Both the position numbers and the translations under genes were made by a program. The notes under the pieces were generated by a model that had not been told where the DNA came from, searched no databases, and saw only the letters and a program-made list of their open reading frames with translations. A stretch of 64,000 nt of DNA from Ascochyta rabiei (Eukaryota > Ascomycota > Dothideomycetes > Pleosporales > Didymellaceae): positions 1,054,001 to 1,118,000 of the forward strand of contig NC_082409.1 of NCBI RefSeq assembly GCF_004011695.2. Direction: 5' to 3'. Numbering within the stretch: position 1 is the first letter of the stretch; every line of letters starts with the position of its first letter. Positions 43,037 through 54,419 of this stretch are shown in pieces.

Positions 43037-44178
43037 GTCTGTATCGAAGAGTGTTGACGTCTCCACACAGACGGGAGGGATGAATGGGAAACGAACTTGA
43101 ACACCCGCCATGCATGCTTCAGATTCGAGAAAATACCTGTCGATGTCGCTTCGACTGAACTTGACCATGATAACCCCGGCGTGCGAACGGAGGAGGGACT
43201 TCATGTCCCCGACATGCTTCTTTTACGGCATCGTACCGGTGGTGCGCTGTTGGTGTTGGTGTTTGTAATGAACAAGTTGAACGGTCTGATGGTAGAAACT
43301 CAAACCTACGTTCTGACCAGCAAGTATCTTCTCTTTATACCTCCCGTCTACAGTATCTCCGAGCGCTGACGCGGCCCAACAAATCACTCATCTGCATGCA
43401 TGAGCTTTGGTGATAGTGGGGCAGTGAGGGGTACAAAACGCCTGATCGTCATGATCAATCCCGCCTGGTCTCTCCGCCAGTCCCTCTCGCATCTTCTCGC
43501 AGGCTCGGAGCCCGTGTGCGGCGCCATTTAATTCGTCGAATCCTTCATTCGAGCGGGACCTTGATGAACGACACCTCATTTAACCGCCATTTACCGGACT
43601 CTAGCTATTCATTGGATGCCTTGTCGGCAAAACTTTGAAGAAGTCCGTCTTAGAAGCAGGACTCTATTGGATTGGCATCCAGATGGGGCACTTCTGATCA
43701 TTCTAATTGCTCCATAGAAATATATGGCTTCGAGTCTTCCACTTGATTCATTACCTTAACTTCCCCGGCAACGGCTACGTTGTGCTCTCCATAGCATAGG
43801 GTCAAACAAATCACTAGATGAGTAATAATGTCCATGGAAGTTGCGATGCTTTCCAAGTGATTGTTGAGAGTTAGACGGCGCTCGATATCTACAATTCACA
43901 CAACGCTCCAGCAAACGCCCAAGTCAAAGTGAACTCTACCTAAAAGGACAACACTATGCAAAACTCCGCCGCTTATGCTGATGCAAATGAGGCTTTTGAG
44001 AAAAGAGGGTATATCTCATCGAATCGCTCGCTTGTTTGTTCCATCGAAGGAATGACGCAATGATGATGCACACCAGGAATGTACTGATAAACACAACATG
44101 GAACCACGACCATAACATAAACTCCAGACCTTTCTTTGCTCACCGTACGCTGTCATTCGAATTGCCCCCATCATTCAC
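43037..44178. other. Intergenic region upstream of THI5
   Basis: About 1.1 kb between the THI5 riboswitch and the stop of the coiled-coil gene on the same strand. It should contain the THI5 promoter and the 3' UTR of that gene. No other feature was recognised. Confidence 0.5.
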
Positions 44179-46495
44179 TCATGCAAGAGGAGGTACAGCG
44201 TTCAATATCCTCGCTACATCGTTTGGCGCCATCTGGCTGTTCTGCAGACTGCGAACCTGGCTGCCCTTACGCAACCGTTGCAGGCCGAGCGCCAGTTTCC
44301 AGCTCTCAGACTCATCGATGAAGAAGACATACTTCTTTCCGTCGGCATCACGGACCGAAGCACGGAGGATATGCAGACCTTTTGAAGGCTGAGTGCCGCT
44401 CTGTGTGACAAGTCAGTAACTGATTCATAGCCAGAAAGAGATTGAGAGAGGGATTGGGAAAGCTTACCTCAACCATCTTCAGTGTCCAGGCCTTCACATC
44501 CCATTCGCGCTGTGGTATGCCACGTACGTCGTCATCGATAAACAGACCCTCGGATTGGATCTTCAGTATTAACCCATCGGTTACCTTGCCCACATTGGCG
44601 ACCAGCTGCGCCACTGGCTTTGGGAAAAGATTGTTGAATAGGTAAACAGCTTTGATAACGATCTTGTTGGGATCAGCTGTAGAGTAAGGCCCTCGGTGAG
44701 AGGGCGGGGGTGTTGTCCGCGAGGTCGAGTGGGATTCGGCATAAGAGGACTCTGAGTATGCAGAAGAAACGTGAGAGCGAGACGCGCTTGACCGCGCTTC
44801 AGTGCCGAAGTACGACTTGGCAGTGTCCTGCTCGTAGTTCTTCTTGGATGTGACAGTAGCTTTGATCGGCGAGGAACGTGTGGACGTAACGGACGGTGAA
44901 GGTATGGGCGGGCTCCGAGCGCCTGCGTACGGATCGAGGCGCTCACCACCACCAATGCCGCCATATGTCGTGGATCTTCGGCCCGCATTGGGGTCTGGCG
45001 TTGCAGCGGCAGCTTCCGCCTTGATCTTGTCGGCTTCTGCTTTGAGTCGAGCTTCTCGGTCGCGCTGGGCTCGCTCCCGTGCAGCCTTGAGCCGTTCAGC
45101 CCGCTCAGCGTCAGCCTTCGCTTTGAGGGCAGCAGCTTCTGCAGCAGCCTTCTCCTTTGCCGCAGCAGCGATTGCGGCAGCCTTTTCGTCTTCGGCCTTC
45201 TTCGCTGCCTCCTCAGCTGCCTTGGCTTTTTGTTCAGCCTCGAGCTTCTCTCGGATCTCTTTCTCGATGGCTGCTCTTGCTGCAGCTTCACGAGCCTCAC
45301 GTTCGGCGTCTTCCTTCTCTCGTTGCTCTTGCAGCTTCTTCGCCTTTTCTTTGGCAAGTCGTTCGCGGGCCTCACGCTCGCGCTGTTCTCGCTCACGCTG
45401 CCTCATCTTCTCCCATTTCTCCTTCTCTGCCTTCGCTCGAGCTTGCTTTGCCGCCTCTTCTTTCGCTTTCTCCTCTTCCTCTCGCTTCTTCCTTGCTTCC
45501 TCGGCTTTCTTGAGCTCCTCCCAGGCTGCCTTTCGGGCCACTTCTTCTGCTATCTTCTTTGCCTCCTCAGCCAGTCTCCGTGCCTCCTCTTCACGCTTAC
45601 GCTTCGCCTCCTCCGCCTGTTTACGTTGTGTCTCTACCTGTCTGCGTTCCTCTTCGTCCCGCTTCCGTTTCTCCTCTTCAGCTCGTTTGCGGTCTGCTTC
45701 TTCCCTTTTCCGCTTCGCTTCATCCTCTTTCCGCTTCGCTTCATCCTCTCTCCGCTTCGCTTCATCCTCTCTCTGCTTCGCTTCATCTGCTTTCCGCTTC
45801 GCTTCATCTGATTTCCGCTTCGCCTCAGCCTGCTTCCGCTGCTCTTCCTCCTCGGCGCGTTTGCGCTCCTCCTCAGCTTTGGCCTGTTCTGCTTTAAAGG
45901 TTGACTCGGCGTCGTCTGGAGGTGGCGATGACGCACCATATTGTTGATAGCCTCCCCATCCTCCTTGAGCACCTTGTGGTGGAGGACCGCCAGCACCGGG
46001 GAAAGCTCCGTTCGGCGGTGGTGGCGGTGCCCGTTGGTAGCCAGAACCTGCTCCCGGTGTGCCAGCGCCAGCCCCGGCATTCGTCCCACTTTGAGGTCCG
46101 CTCCCTGACCCAAAGGCTCCGAATTTCCCTCTGCCCTGTGTCTGACCGAAGACCCAGCCAGCGATGCCCACAAGCACCACGAGCAGTATAACGCCATTGC
46201 CGCCTGACGACACGCCCTGGCTGACCATCTGGGAGTACTGTTTCACTTGAGGTTCAACCAGCTTCCATACGGCGATACTGGCAAGCGTGCTGGCTATGCC
46301 TGCCATGAAACTGTTTCGCTGCACCTGAAGGCTTGGAAGGTACACGAATCCGCCGCCAGAGGAGTGAGGTGGTATGATGAAGATGTCATAGTTGCCTGGA
46401 GGTAAGCCACTGCCAGTACCTCCAGGGGCATGCGTGCCTCCGGTCGTCTTTGGGTTCTCGCCATGCTTTGGCGGCGGTGGAGGTGGGCCGTCCAT
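44179..46495 (-). CDS. Membrane-anchored protein with a long coiled coil, 749 aa
   Basis: Not recognised as a named family member. Exons complement(44179..44400, 44468..46495). The N-terminus is rich in Pro and Gly, then NYDIFIIPPHSSGGGFVYLP. Two hydrophobic segments follow (FMAGIASTLASIAVWKLV and NGVILLVVLVGIAGWVFG, within about 60-120). A Gly/Pro-rich linker leads to a 300-residue Lys/Glu/Ala/Arg coiled coil (about 205-500). It begins with six near-identical seven-residue units of the DEAKRKE type. The C-terminal 150 residues look globular: KIVIKAVYLFNNLFPKPVAQ, DVKAWTLKMVE and KKYVFFIDESESWKLALGLQ. The last exon joins in phase through GTAAGC..CAG. It may be a structural or tethering protein of an organelle membrane; that is only inference. 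Confidence 0.85.
45709..45830. repeat. 21-bp in-frame repeat in the coiled-coil gene
   Basis: About six copies of a 21-bp unit (minus strand) encode consecutive DEAKRKE-like heptads, so copy number can change without breaking the frame. Confidence 0.85.
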
Positions 46496-48394
46496 GACGG
46501 TGTGTGCCCGTGCGGGCGTGGACGACGGTTACGACAAGCGTTCGATGTGTAAGGCCGGTCGAAGCGGGAGACGCTGAGATTGCTCAGATCATGCGGCGGT
46601 ATGTGCGGGAGGGAAGTTGGGTTGACCGAGAAAGGGTGCCCTGCGGCGAGAGGGAGCGGTGGGGCTACCTTCTGGAGATTCCACACGAGACCATACAAGG
46701 TACGACTGTCAGAAATCCAGGAAAAGCAATTGCAAGATGATAGAACGTTGAAATGTGGTAAGAACAGGGACAGGCATGGATACAGATTTTGTGGTGCGAG
46801 CTGCTCTTTCCTCGGCGTTGCTCTTGTTTACTTTTGTGACCCGAGCTTTGCTTAGCGCAGGTGCGGGCCGGCCAGCGTCATCCCCCATGCACGAGGGCCA
46901 GTCATCTCGCAGCACCCTGACTTTTATCCAACGGCACCGCTCATTCGCTGCATTCTATCCCTTTTCATCTGAACGCATGGAGACTCGCACACACATTCGT
47001 GGAGACTCGCACAGGCAGCGGAGGTTGGGTTCGTCCACTCGACACGCCAAAACAACACGTCACGCGTCAGGAAGAGCCGTTCATGAGCTACTAGCTGCAG
47101 TGTCCAGCAGCAATGCCTCGCAATTCGACCGAATTCAGGAGCGCTCCAAGGCGTGATTCGACCCAGCACAATGCATGAGCACGCGGCAATTCTTCATTCG
47201 CCCAGTTACGCTGAATTGTGGGGTTGGAAACCTAAAGTCGACCCACTTCAGGGCATTGTTTTGATCTTCGCTGCAGCGCGGTCCGCTGTCAACCAGACAT
47301 TGAGTTGCCACGGTGCAACTGTGACATTCAGCGGCGCCCGTCTCCAATGGAGGCCTGTGCAGAGAGTTCTCAGCGACCACAACGCCTCAAGCTGTGTCCG
47401 CTTAATCTCCTCTTTGAGCACAATGCCGGAGTACAAGTGCACGCACCTAATGAGTCCGGTCGAGACCTTATCGCTGAAGCTGCTTCCTAAGCAGCAATGG
47501 GAGATCATAAGTACATCTGTCCATACAACCCTAATCCTCAGACCTCAGACAGCAAAAGCCTTCCAGACGTCCCAGCAGCCTTCAAAGAAAAACTTACTCT
47601 CAGGTCGCAGTTAAGAATGCTCTAGTTTTCGACTTTTGCGATGCTTGAACCTTTTTGCGTATTTCTCTGTTGTTTGCTCTTATGAACGCCAATGCAATAC
47701 GTCTGATAGCCCTCGGCGCGTATCATGTCGAGTCTCTCACAATTTACGCCTAGGACTCTAACACCTGTGTTACCGAAGATAATAGTGAAGATCAACGTAT
47801 ACTGCATTTGCTAGCGAATCAGTCAATTCTCGGCCAAGCCGACTACTCATCAAACGCAAACATGGCATTGACGAGCGTGATCGCTATGTAGCGAATACAG
47901 AGCCCTTGCGGACTCCCAAGTGAGTCAACAACGTTCTACCGCACACGAGTGGTAGCCCGACTGCCAGCGTCGGACTCACAGACTACGTGGCATCATCTTG
48001 CCTGTGCCGTCATTGATGGTTAGTAAGGGTATTCATCTAGGGTACTATATGACCTTAGTGAATAGTCCGTTACTTCGCTGGATATACACACACTCCATAC
48101 ACCAGCACATGGTATTCAGCAGACTGACGAACACAATCCTGGGGTGTCTGCACTGTTCAATCTAGACCCAATAAGCCACTGTTGATTACAATGCTTTAGC
48201 TTCTATCTCTCGTCTTTGAACCACCATTGGATCTCTGTTTTCGAATCTGCAATCGAGCACATGCTGTCATTTCTAAATTTTATTGACTGCCGCCTAATCA
48301 TGAACACGAATAGAAATGACCAAGTTACATCAGAGAAACGTCAAATCCCAAACAGGCATGAGCGGTGCGGCATGCGCAGAAATGACATCAACAA
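46496..48394. other. Intergenic region, no gene recognised
   Basis: About 1.9 kb. Its first part is the promoter side of the coiled-coil gene. Several frames of 130-150 codons exist (for example 47153-47614, plus strand) but show no domain or splice structure and are not called as genes. Confidence 0.45.
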
Positions 48395-49237
48395 GTCTTG
48401 GTGATGTAGCTGTTCTTCATAGTGATGGAGTCCCGGCGCCGACCATCTCGAAGACCCAGTAGTGGTAGTCGTCTCAGCCAGTAGAGCAGTCGTCTCAGCC
48501 AGTAGAGCAGTCGGAGGCGCCGTTGATAAAGTTGCTAGTGAGGGTGATGCGGGTGCTGGGTGTGGAGCCGAAGACGCAGTGTTGGCGCCCAGGACGACCA
48601 GACTGTTAGCAGTAGCACATGATAGCATGATTGCAATTGACTCACCGTAACGTGGTCAACCCAAATGAGGTCAGCTCCGGCGAAGGAGAGAGCATCTCCA
48701 TCCCAGTCGTACTTGTGGCTCATGTCGCTGACTTGAATGTTTTAAACGATGACGTTCTTGCCAGCAAAGATCAAACCCTTGCCATTGACGATACCCTTGG
48801 ATCTAATACCCAGAACAGTCTTGTTGGATCCAACCTTGATAGGTGTTTTCGCAGCCTTGTAGTAAGTGACGGTCTCCTTGACCTGTCCAAGGTCACACGA
48901 GTCTAATAGAATACGTTGCCACTATGCACCAGTTCCCCAGCTTGCACCTGTTTTTTCCAGCCTTTTAATTACAGGTCAGTGCTCTTCTGTACTCAAAAGC
49001 AGTACCTGCGACTGTTCCCTCAGATGTGGTGTAGTCGAAGGTCTAATCGAGGACAATGATTCGTGCTGTGGAGTCGGTCAACCACGACGACAACTCCTTG
49101 ATGTCCTTTGGGCACTGCGGTGTGGCGCTACCGCCTCCTGTGACGCCTTTTGCGAAACCTTCAGCCTGGCCAACGACGCTGACTGCGCTTGCCAAATGTG
49201 CCAGGCTGGCAAGAGCAGCAACGGCGAAGAACTTCAT
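48395..49237 (-). pseudogene. Pectin lyase (polysaccharide lyase family 1) pseudogene
   Basis: A broken copy of a secreted pectin lyase gene, which would cut pectin by beta-elimination outside the cell. It starts with a good signal peptide ([20 protein letters not shown]) and the family block [20 protein letters not shown]. Later blocks are recognisable: KETVTYYKAAKTPI, GDALSFAGADLIWVDHV, and FINGAS after a probable intron near 48605-48650. In-frame stops occur at 49045-49043 (TAG), 48923-48921 (TAG) and 48744-48742 (TAA). A 21-bp tandem duplication (48468-48509) brings a TGA in each copy, and one base appears to be missing soon after. Similarity ends near 48395, so the C-terminal half is gone. 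The first three stops could each arise from CAG/CAA by a C-to-T change. Confidence 0.88.
48468..48509. repeat. 21-bp tandem duplication inside the pectin lyase pseudogene
   Basis: TCGTCTCAGCCAGTAGAGCAG occurs twice in a row. Confidence 0.9.
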
Positions 49238-50825
49238 TATGAAAATATAATATAGAAGTAGGAATGAAAGGCTGTGGTGAGTAGATTATGAAGAGCGTGA
49301 AGCAATATGCCTTGCATATTTTTACGAAGAGGGGTCCTCTCCTTCTCATCCATACCAATAGTGTACCCCTCATCATTGCACTTGCCCACTAAGACTGTGC
49401 ATGATCATGCACGGGCGGGGAGATTTGTATGGTTATACTGTTGTGCTTGGCACGATTCCCCAATTGTGGCTGCCATCACCTCCTTCTTTGCGCCTGGGAT
49501 GGTTGTAGACATGCAGTCTCCGCGCGCATGCATGCCCTTCTTGTGTATCCGATAGAAGCAAGAGGCCTAGAAGCTATACTTCGTGTAGCATACAACCCGC
49601 GCGAAAGGCTTTCTGCAGCTGCATGCAGTTTCCGGGACTCTTGGCTGATGCCACCCCTTCGCCGGCGCGAACTATCGAACTGTTGGTCTTTGCAAGTGGA
49701 AGGCTTTGCCGTTGCACGTTGTGGTAAAGTTCCGCTAAAGATGATAGCTTGCACGTTTACGGAGTGGCAACTAGAGGTCTATGCAGTCGAGGTCTTGGAT
49801 AACCATTTGCCACCAGATTCAGCTGTCTTCTGCTGGTGCCCATAGAAAGAATTGTACCGGAAGCCCCTCCACATTATCACATCACCCTTCTCGTTACCAC
49901 CACTTGCCTAATCTTTCCCGCCTCTAATGTGAGGCTTGAGATCAATGACCCTTGATTGTATCTCACCAACATGAAACGTGCAACCCCAGGAGATCTGACT
50001 CATTTGAGCCCTCTGCCTTCTGCAGAAGGGACGGCGCTTAGCCGTCACAAACGATGACGCAATCCACCCAGCCCGTACAGTTGGCCGATACACAACGTCG
50101 TCTCGGCTTAAGATAACAAGTCGTCAGTATCAAGCTTGACGTTAACGTACACGCAAAAATCTTGTGAGTTGCCTCCTTAAGTATCTGATAACTACCATTG
50201 TTGATTAGACCGGCAAGATGACCTATTTTGAACTAGTGATTGAACCTCAAGTGCAGCATTATTCTGTACGTGCCTTATTGTGCCCATTTTGAGTACCCAT
50301 ACCGATCATAGAGACTTATGAGAAATATGAGGAGATGGCCGCATGCTGCCATATACTGGGGTCATTTGACGTGGCAGTCCTGCATATTGTACTAAAAGAA
50401 AAATCCCAGTCATCGAACCTGTCTGGGACATCGAGAAGAGTGTTGTGTGATCTCGGCGCGAAACCCTCAATTTTGTGATTAATCACTGCACTGGGCCTGA
50501 GCTTTTTGCTAGCTGCAAATGCTGATCGTTAGCGATCAAGGTGCCTGTCTTTTTTTGATCTCCTGACCTGGAAGCTTTCCTTTGGTCTAGCGTTTCGAAT
50601 CTCATCTTCTAGATTTCTCACTGCTATGATCTGTGCACGTTATCAGCACTGACTCCTACCAAAGCTTTCCCCATCCTTACAACATAAAACGTTTACCTCC
50701 TCAGAGCTCCTGCCGTAAGTGTACGCTCCGTACATACACATCGCAATACTTCGGGTAACGAACCAGAGACTACAGATCGACGACATATTAACTTGACTTC
50801 GACGCTGGTCTCGAAATGAATGTAC
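49238..50825. other. Intergenic region, no gene recognised
   Basis: About 1.6 kb between the pectin lyase relic and the small membrane protein gene. Stops are frequent, AT content rises around 50150-50600, and no domain is seen. Confidence 0.5.
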
Positions 50826-51408
50826 CTACACGGCAAACACTGTCAACCCAAATGATGCCTTTGCGGCCTCGCAAGCACCACGGTTCGATGGCCATGCCTC
50901 GCTGCATCCATGGTCGAAATACCACGGTCGCAACGAGATGTGTTTTGGGTCTGAGAAATCGCCAGAAAATTGCACGACAGCACTGTAAGACCAGAGTGCG
51001 ATGAGGATGATATCATACAGCACGTTGCTCACAACAGCACTGTAGACATCCAACGTGCGTCCTCGAATACAAAGCCGCACGAACCAGAGAACCATTGTGA
51101 CGATGGCAATGCACAGGTTGTATTGCGTTGACCTAAGTTCATCCTTCAGTATTGTTATGTTAGTACACATGGTCTGCAAGGTACCTTTCGTCCCAGATCA
51201 GCGGCATGGGTGGCATTGCCTGATAGTTTGCGTACAAATATGTACGATAGCTTGGATCTGAGTTCCAACCTTTACTACCACCGTCGCGCCACAGCATCGT
51301 ACGAAATCGATCGGGGTATGCAGAAGCAAAAAGGGCGAGGAGAGACGTGGCTAGCACGAATTCGAATGATATGGCAATGGCGGCGGTGAGTTGCGTGACG
51401 CGGCTCAT
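50826..51408 (-). CDS. Small multi-pass membrane protein, 176 aa
   Basis: Not recognised as a named protein; the layout resembles small fungal MARVEL-like membrane proteins. Exons complement(50826..51132, 51185..51408). The join within WDER|STQYN is in phase, and the 52-nt intron has GTACCT, a TACTAAC branch and TAG. Three hydrophobic segments are clear: LTAAIAISFEFVLATSLLALFA (about 6-30), LCIAIVTMVLWFVRLCI (about 80-97) and VVSNVLYDIILIALWSYSAVV (about 108-128). A soluble tail of about 45 residues follows, with Cys residues and the helix ACEAAKASFGLTVFAV. Starts at the only nearby ATG. Confidence 0.7.
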
Positions 51409-52098
51409 GATTACTTTGCTCTAGACAAGATGGATTGTTGAGTGGCAGTATGGTCGATAAGGAAGGGCACTCTGGGAATTCAATTGCTTTTGGTGTTGAT
51501 GCTGTGTTGGCTATTCTTGAGCGCCTGGAAACTGACGCAATCTTGCGCACTCAAGATCAAGATGCAGCGAACCTTACAACACCTTGCTCTGAGAGATCGG
51601 AAGGTGATTTTAGCTGGACGACAACAGGGTATAGAAAAAGTCCCGCGACGTGGAGATCATGCAAGATACGGCCATAGGTAGCTAGTGGAGGGCAGAGCTA
51701 GCCGGGGTCAGACAGTACTGAGAATACGTGAGATGAATTTGCGACTGTCACCATACTGCATGAGTGCTGAGATGATGTATCAGGAAAGGTGTCGACCAGC
51801 TGGTGTAGCAACGCCGGTATTAAGGGTGTGGAGCTCATATCTTGGCAGTAGGAGCTTACTTGCGCAAATGGCCTCATTCTAGTACGACCAACATGCGTAC
51901 TGAATCTCGAGCGTACACATTCAAGCTCTTTCAGATTCAAAATCCATTCTCCGTAGGCAGCTCACGAGCTCGGTGGTGTTTGTGGTGTCCATTGTGTCGG
52001 TTGTGTATCAGGGGCGCGCAGCGATTATTCACGGCTCTTTCGACTGTGGCCATGCTGATCTTCTTGCGAATCCACCCATTAGCTCGAGTGCGTAAAAC
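51409..52098. other. Intergenic region, no gene recognised
   Basis: About 0.7 kb between two genes on the minus strand; expected to hold the small membrane protein promoter and the permease 3' UTR. Nothing else was recognised. Confidence 0.5.
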
Positions 52099-53765
52099 TC
52101 ATCTCGAACGCAGCGTGCCGATTATGGCGCCCACGACCAGCAAACCGGCGAGGACTCCACTCTGCACAGGTGCAAACATCGCGCTACGCACAATAACCAA
52201 TGTGCCTACAGTGACGAACGTCACAGGAAGAAGGATCGTAGGTCGGTACGGTCGTTCGAGCTGTGGCTCTCGGCGACGAAGTATGAGCAGCCCAACAACA
52301 GTACTGACGTAAAACACCCACTCAGCCATACCAACAAAGGTGATGAGGGCACGGAAACTGCCCGTGAGGATGTATACCAGAGTTATCACAAGGGCGAGGA
52401 TGTTTGCGTAGCTAGTTGTTCTGTTAGCACAAGAAGATTGCGTACTAGTAATACACATACACAGGAGCATCGAAGCGCGAGGTTGCATGTCTGTTGGCGT
52501 CTGTGTTACTGAGCAGTGGTAAACCTCGTTTACTGAAGAACGCAGGTAGGTAATGACGTTGGGAAGCAGCCACAGTAAGCCTACCGACAGAGAAGACGTT
52601 GCTTGTGACCGAGCCAGCACACGATACCGCGACTAGAGTGGTGATCAGGATCCCTGCAGGTCGACCAAAAAGCGATGTTGCAGCGGAGACAGCTACAGCA
52701 TTGTTGGAGCTCAGCTTGTCCCATGACAAGAGAATGTAGTAGGCAATGTTAACGAATTCGAAAGAACCCAGCACAACAATCATAGCGGCTTTGATAGCTT
52801 TGGGAAGGGAGCGACCGGGATCACGGATCTCGCTGGCAACCACGTTGGCCTGTAGGCACAAGTCAGCCAGGCGTTCGATATTTCCGTCAAAACACTGCGT
52901 GGCAATGGTTTTGGCCAGTGTCCCGAAAACTCACGTTATCCCATCCGTCGTAGGCCCACAATCCCCCGTAAATGGCAGCACAATAATGACCATAGCGGTC
53001 CCAAGTGCTGATAGAGTCCCAGTTGATGATGTGACCTTCGGAAACTGTCGGCCGCGTTTCAAACCAGCTCTTTGAATACCAGTCTGAAGATCCAGAGAGC
53101 GACGAGTGAGGGTTGACCAGGTGCGCAATGACTGCGATCAAGCCACCAAGAACTATCAACCCCACTGTAGAAATCTTGAAGACAGTGAAAGATTCGCTTA
53201 GCCGTAGAGTGAATTTGGTGTTGATGGAGTTAAGCAGAACCATCGAAACGAAAGCCATAGCAGCAATGAGCTTCAACAGCCACCCAGCCAGAGGCTCGGT
53301 CGAGCTGACAGAGCCAACGGATTCAGCAATCACAATGCTCTGTATGGCCATGGACGACGGCTTTACTGCCATGATGTAGATCCAGGCCATCAGAAACGCA
53401 GCGGTATCGCCGTACACGTGACGTAGATATTCCTGCATGCCTCCGTTCAGCGGAAGCGCAGCACCGAGCTCGGCGAATGAAGCAGCACCTGCCCATGAGA
53501 GCAAACCCCCAAGGGCCCAGACGAGCAGTGCTGCGCCCGGCGAAGGAACGTTGCTGTCGACCTGGGCTGGAGAAGCGAAAATGCCCGAGCCGATCTGGAG
53601 AGTGACAAGAATGGCAAACGCATGACGAGTCGTGAGCTGCTTGCTTGACTGGTGAGACGGGCTGGACGTGGTTGACGGTCGTCTCTCAAGCAAAGGCTCC
53701 GTCTCTGTTGTGGGGTTTGGCAAGTTTTGGCCCTCACTCGACCCCTCAGAGTTGATGGTGTCCAT
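52099..53765 (-). CDS. LAT/Mup1-type amino-acid permease
   Basis: Twelve-helix-type amino-acid transporter of the APC superfamily, closest in pattern to fungal methionine/LAT permeases. Exons complement(52099..52411, 52461..52849, 52935..53765) give 510 residues. After an acidic Ser-rich N-terminus comes helix 1 with the unwound GSGIF motif (VTLQIGSGIFASPAQV). Other marks are GGLLSWAGAASFAELGAALP, AIYGGLWAYDGWDN, NVVASEIRDPGRSLPKA and SVGRLTVAASQRHYLPAFFS. Exon 3 begins YANILALVITLVYILTG. Reading through the second intron hits a stop, so splicing is required; the GTATGT donor, TGCTAAC branch and TAG acceptor are good. The start at 53765 (MDTINSEGSSEG) is the first true ATG of the frame. Substrate is not determined. 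Confidence 0.9.
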
Positions 53766-54419
53766 GCTGGTCCCTTGCGCTACTGACAGGTGAGCAAGCA
53801 AATGAGAGAGCGTAGATGGAGTCGGAAGACCACGGAGACGATGCAGCGCAGTTCAGATCTCGCTCATGATTCTATGAGGTGAAGAAGAGTAGAGTGACAT
53901 GTGACGGAGGGAAATCCAAGCCCAGTCACGCGGGCGACATGGCATAATGATGTTCAAATGCTAGGGCTGTGGCTCGGTCGTGATTTCCCCATGCTGCCCG
54001 CTAGTCTTGGCACTTGCCATTTGGTGGGATGTCTGCGTTGCAGTCTTCAACACCAAAGAACGACCCAGACCACGCATTAACACACGCCCAAACATCGATT
54101 CACCCACCTGCGCCAAGATACATCGAAACTGGGGCAGACAGTTCTCACATCCATACACTCGTCTCTTGCGCCTGCCGCAAGTGCTGTCGCCCCACCTACT
54201 CTAATATTCCCAGTTCGCTTGCTGCCAACACCAGGTACGTCAACACGCCTCCGTGCCTGAGCTGCCCCCACACCGCCCATCACAAGCTCACGCCTTTCAA
54301 GGACAAACCCCGCAGTGAACTTGATTCACTCCGACACGTGCGCCATTCTCTTCGCAACCGCTCTGGACGGCCCCTAGCCCCGACCACGCTCCTCCGCAGC
54401 CCGATCCGCACAGCCCACC
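53766..54419. promoter_or_regulatory. Divergent upstream region of the permease and PP2A-A genes
   Basis: 654 bp holding both promoters and leaders. The right half is C-rich and A-rich with few G, as in leaders of highly expressed fungal genes. No specific site is called. Confidence 0.5.

Noticed and set aside
44844..45947. 367-codon plus-strand frame rich in Ser, Ala and Phe
   Set aside because: Antisense shadow of the Lys/Glu/Ala coiled coil on the minus strand; no independent protein features.
47153..47614. 153-codon plus-strand frame
   Set aside because: Stop-free length alone; no domain, atypical composition and no splice or start context to support it.
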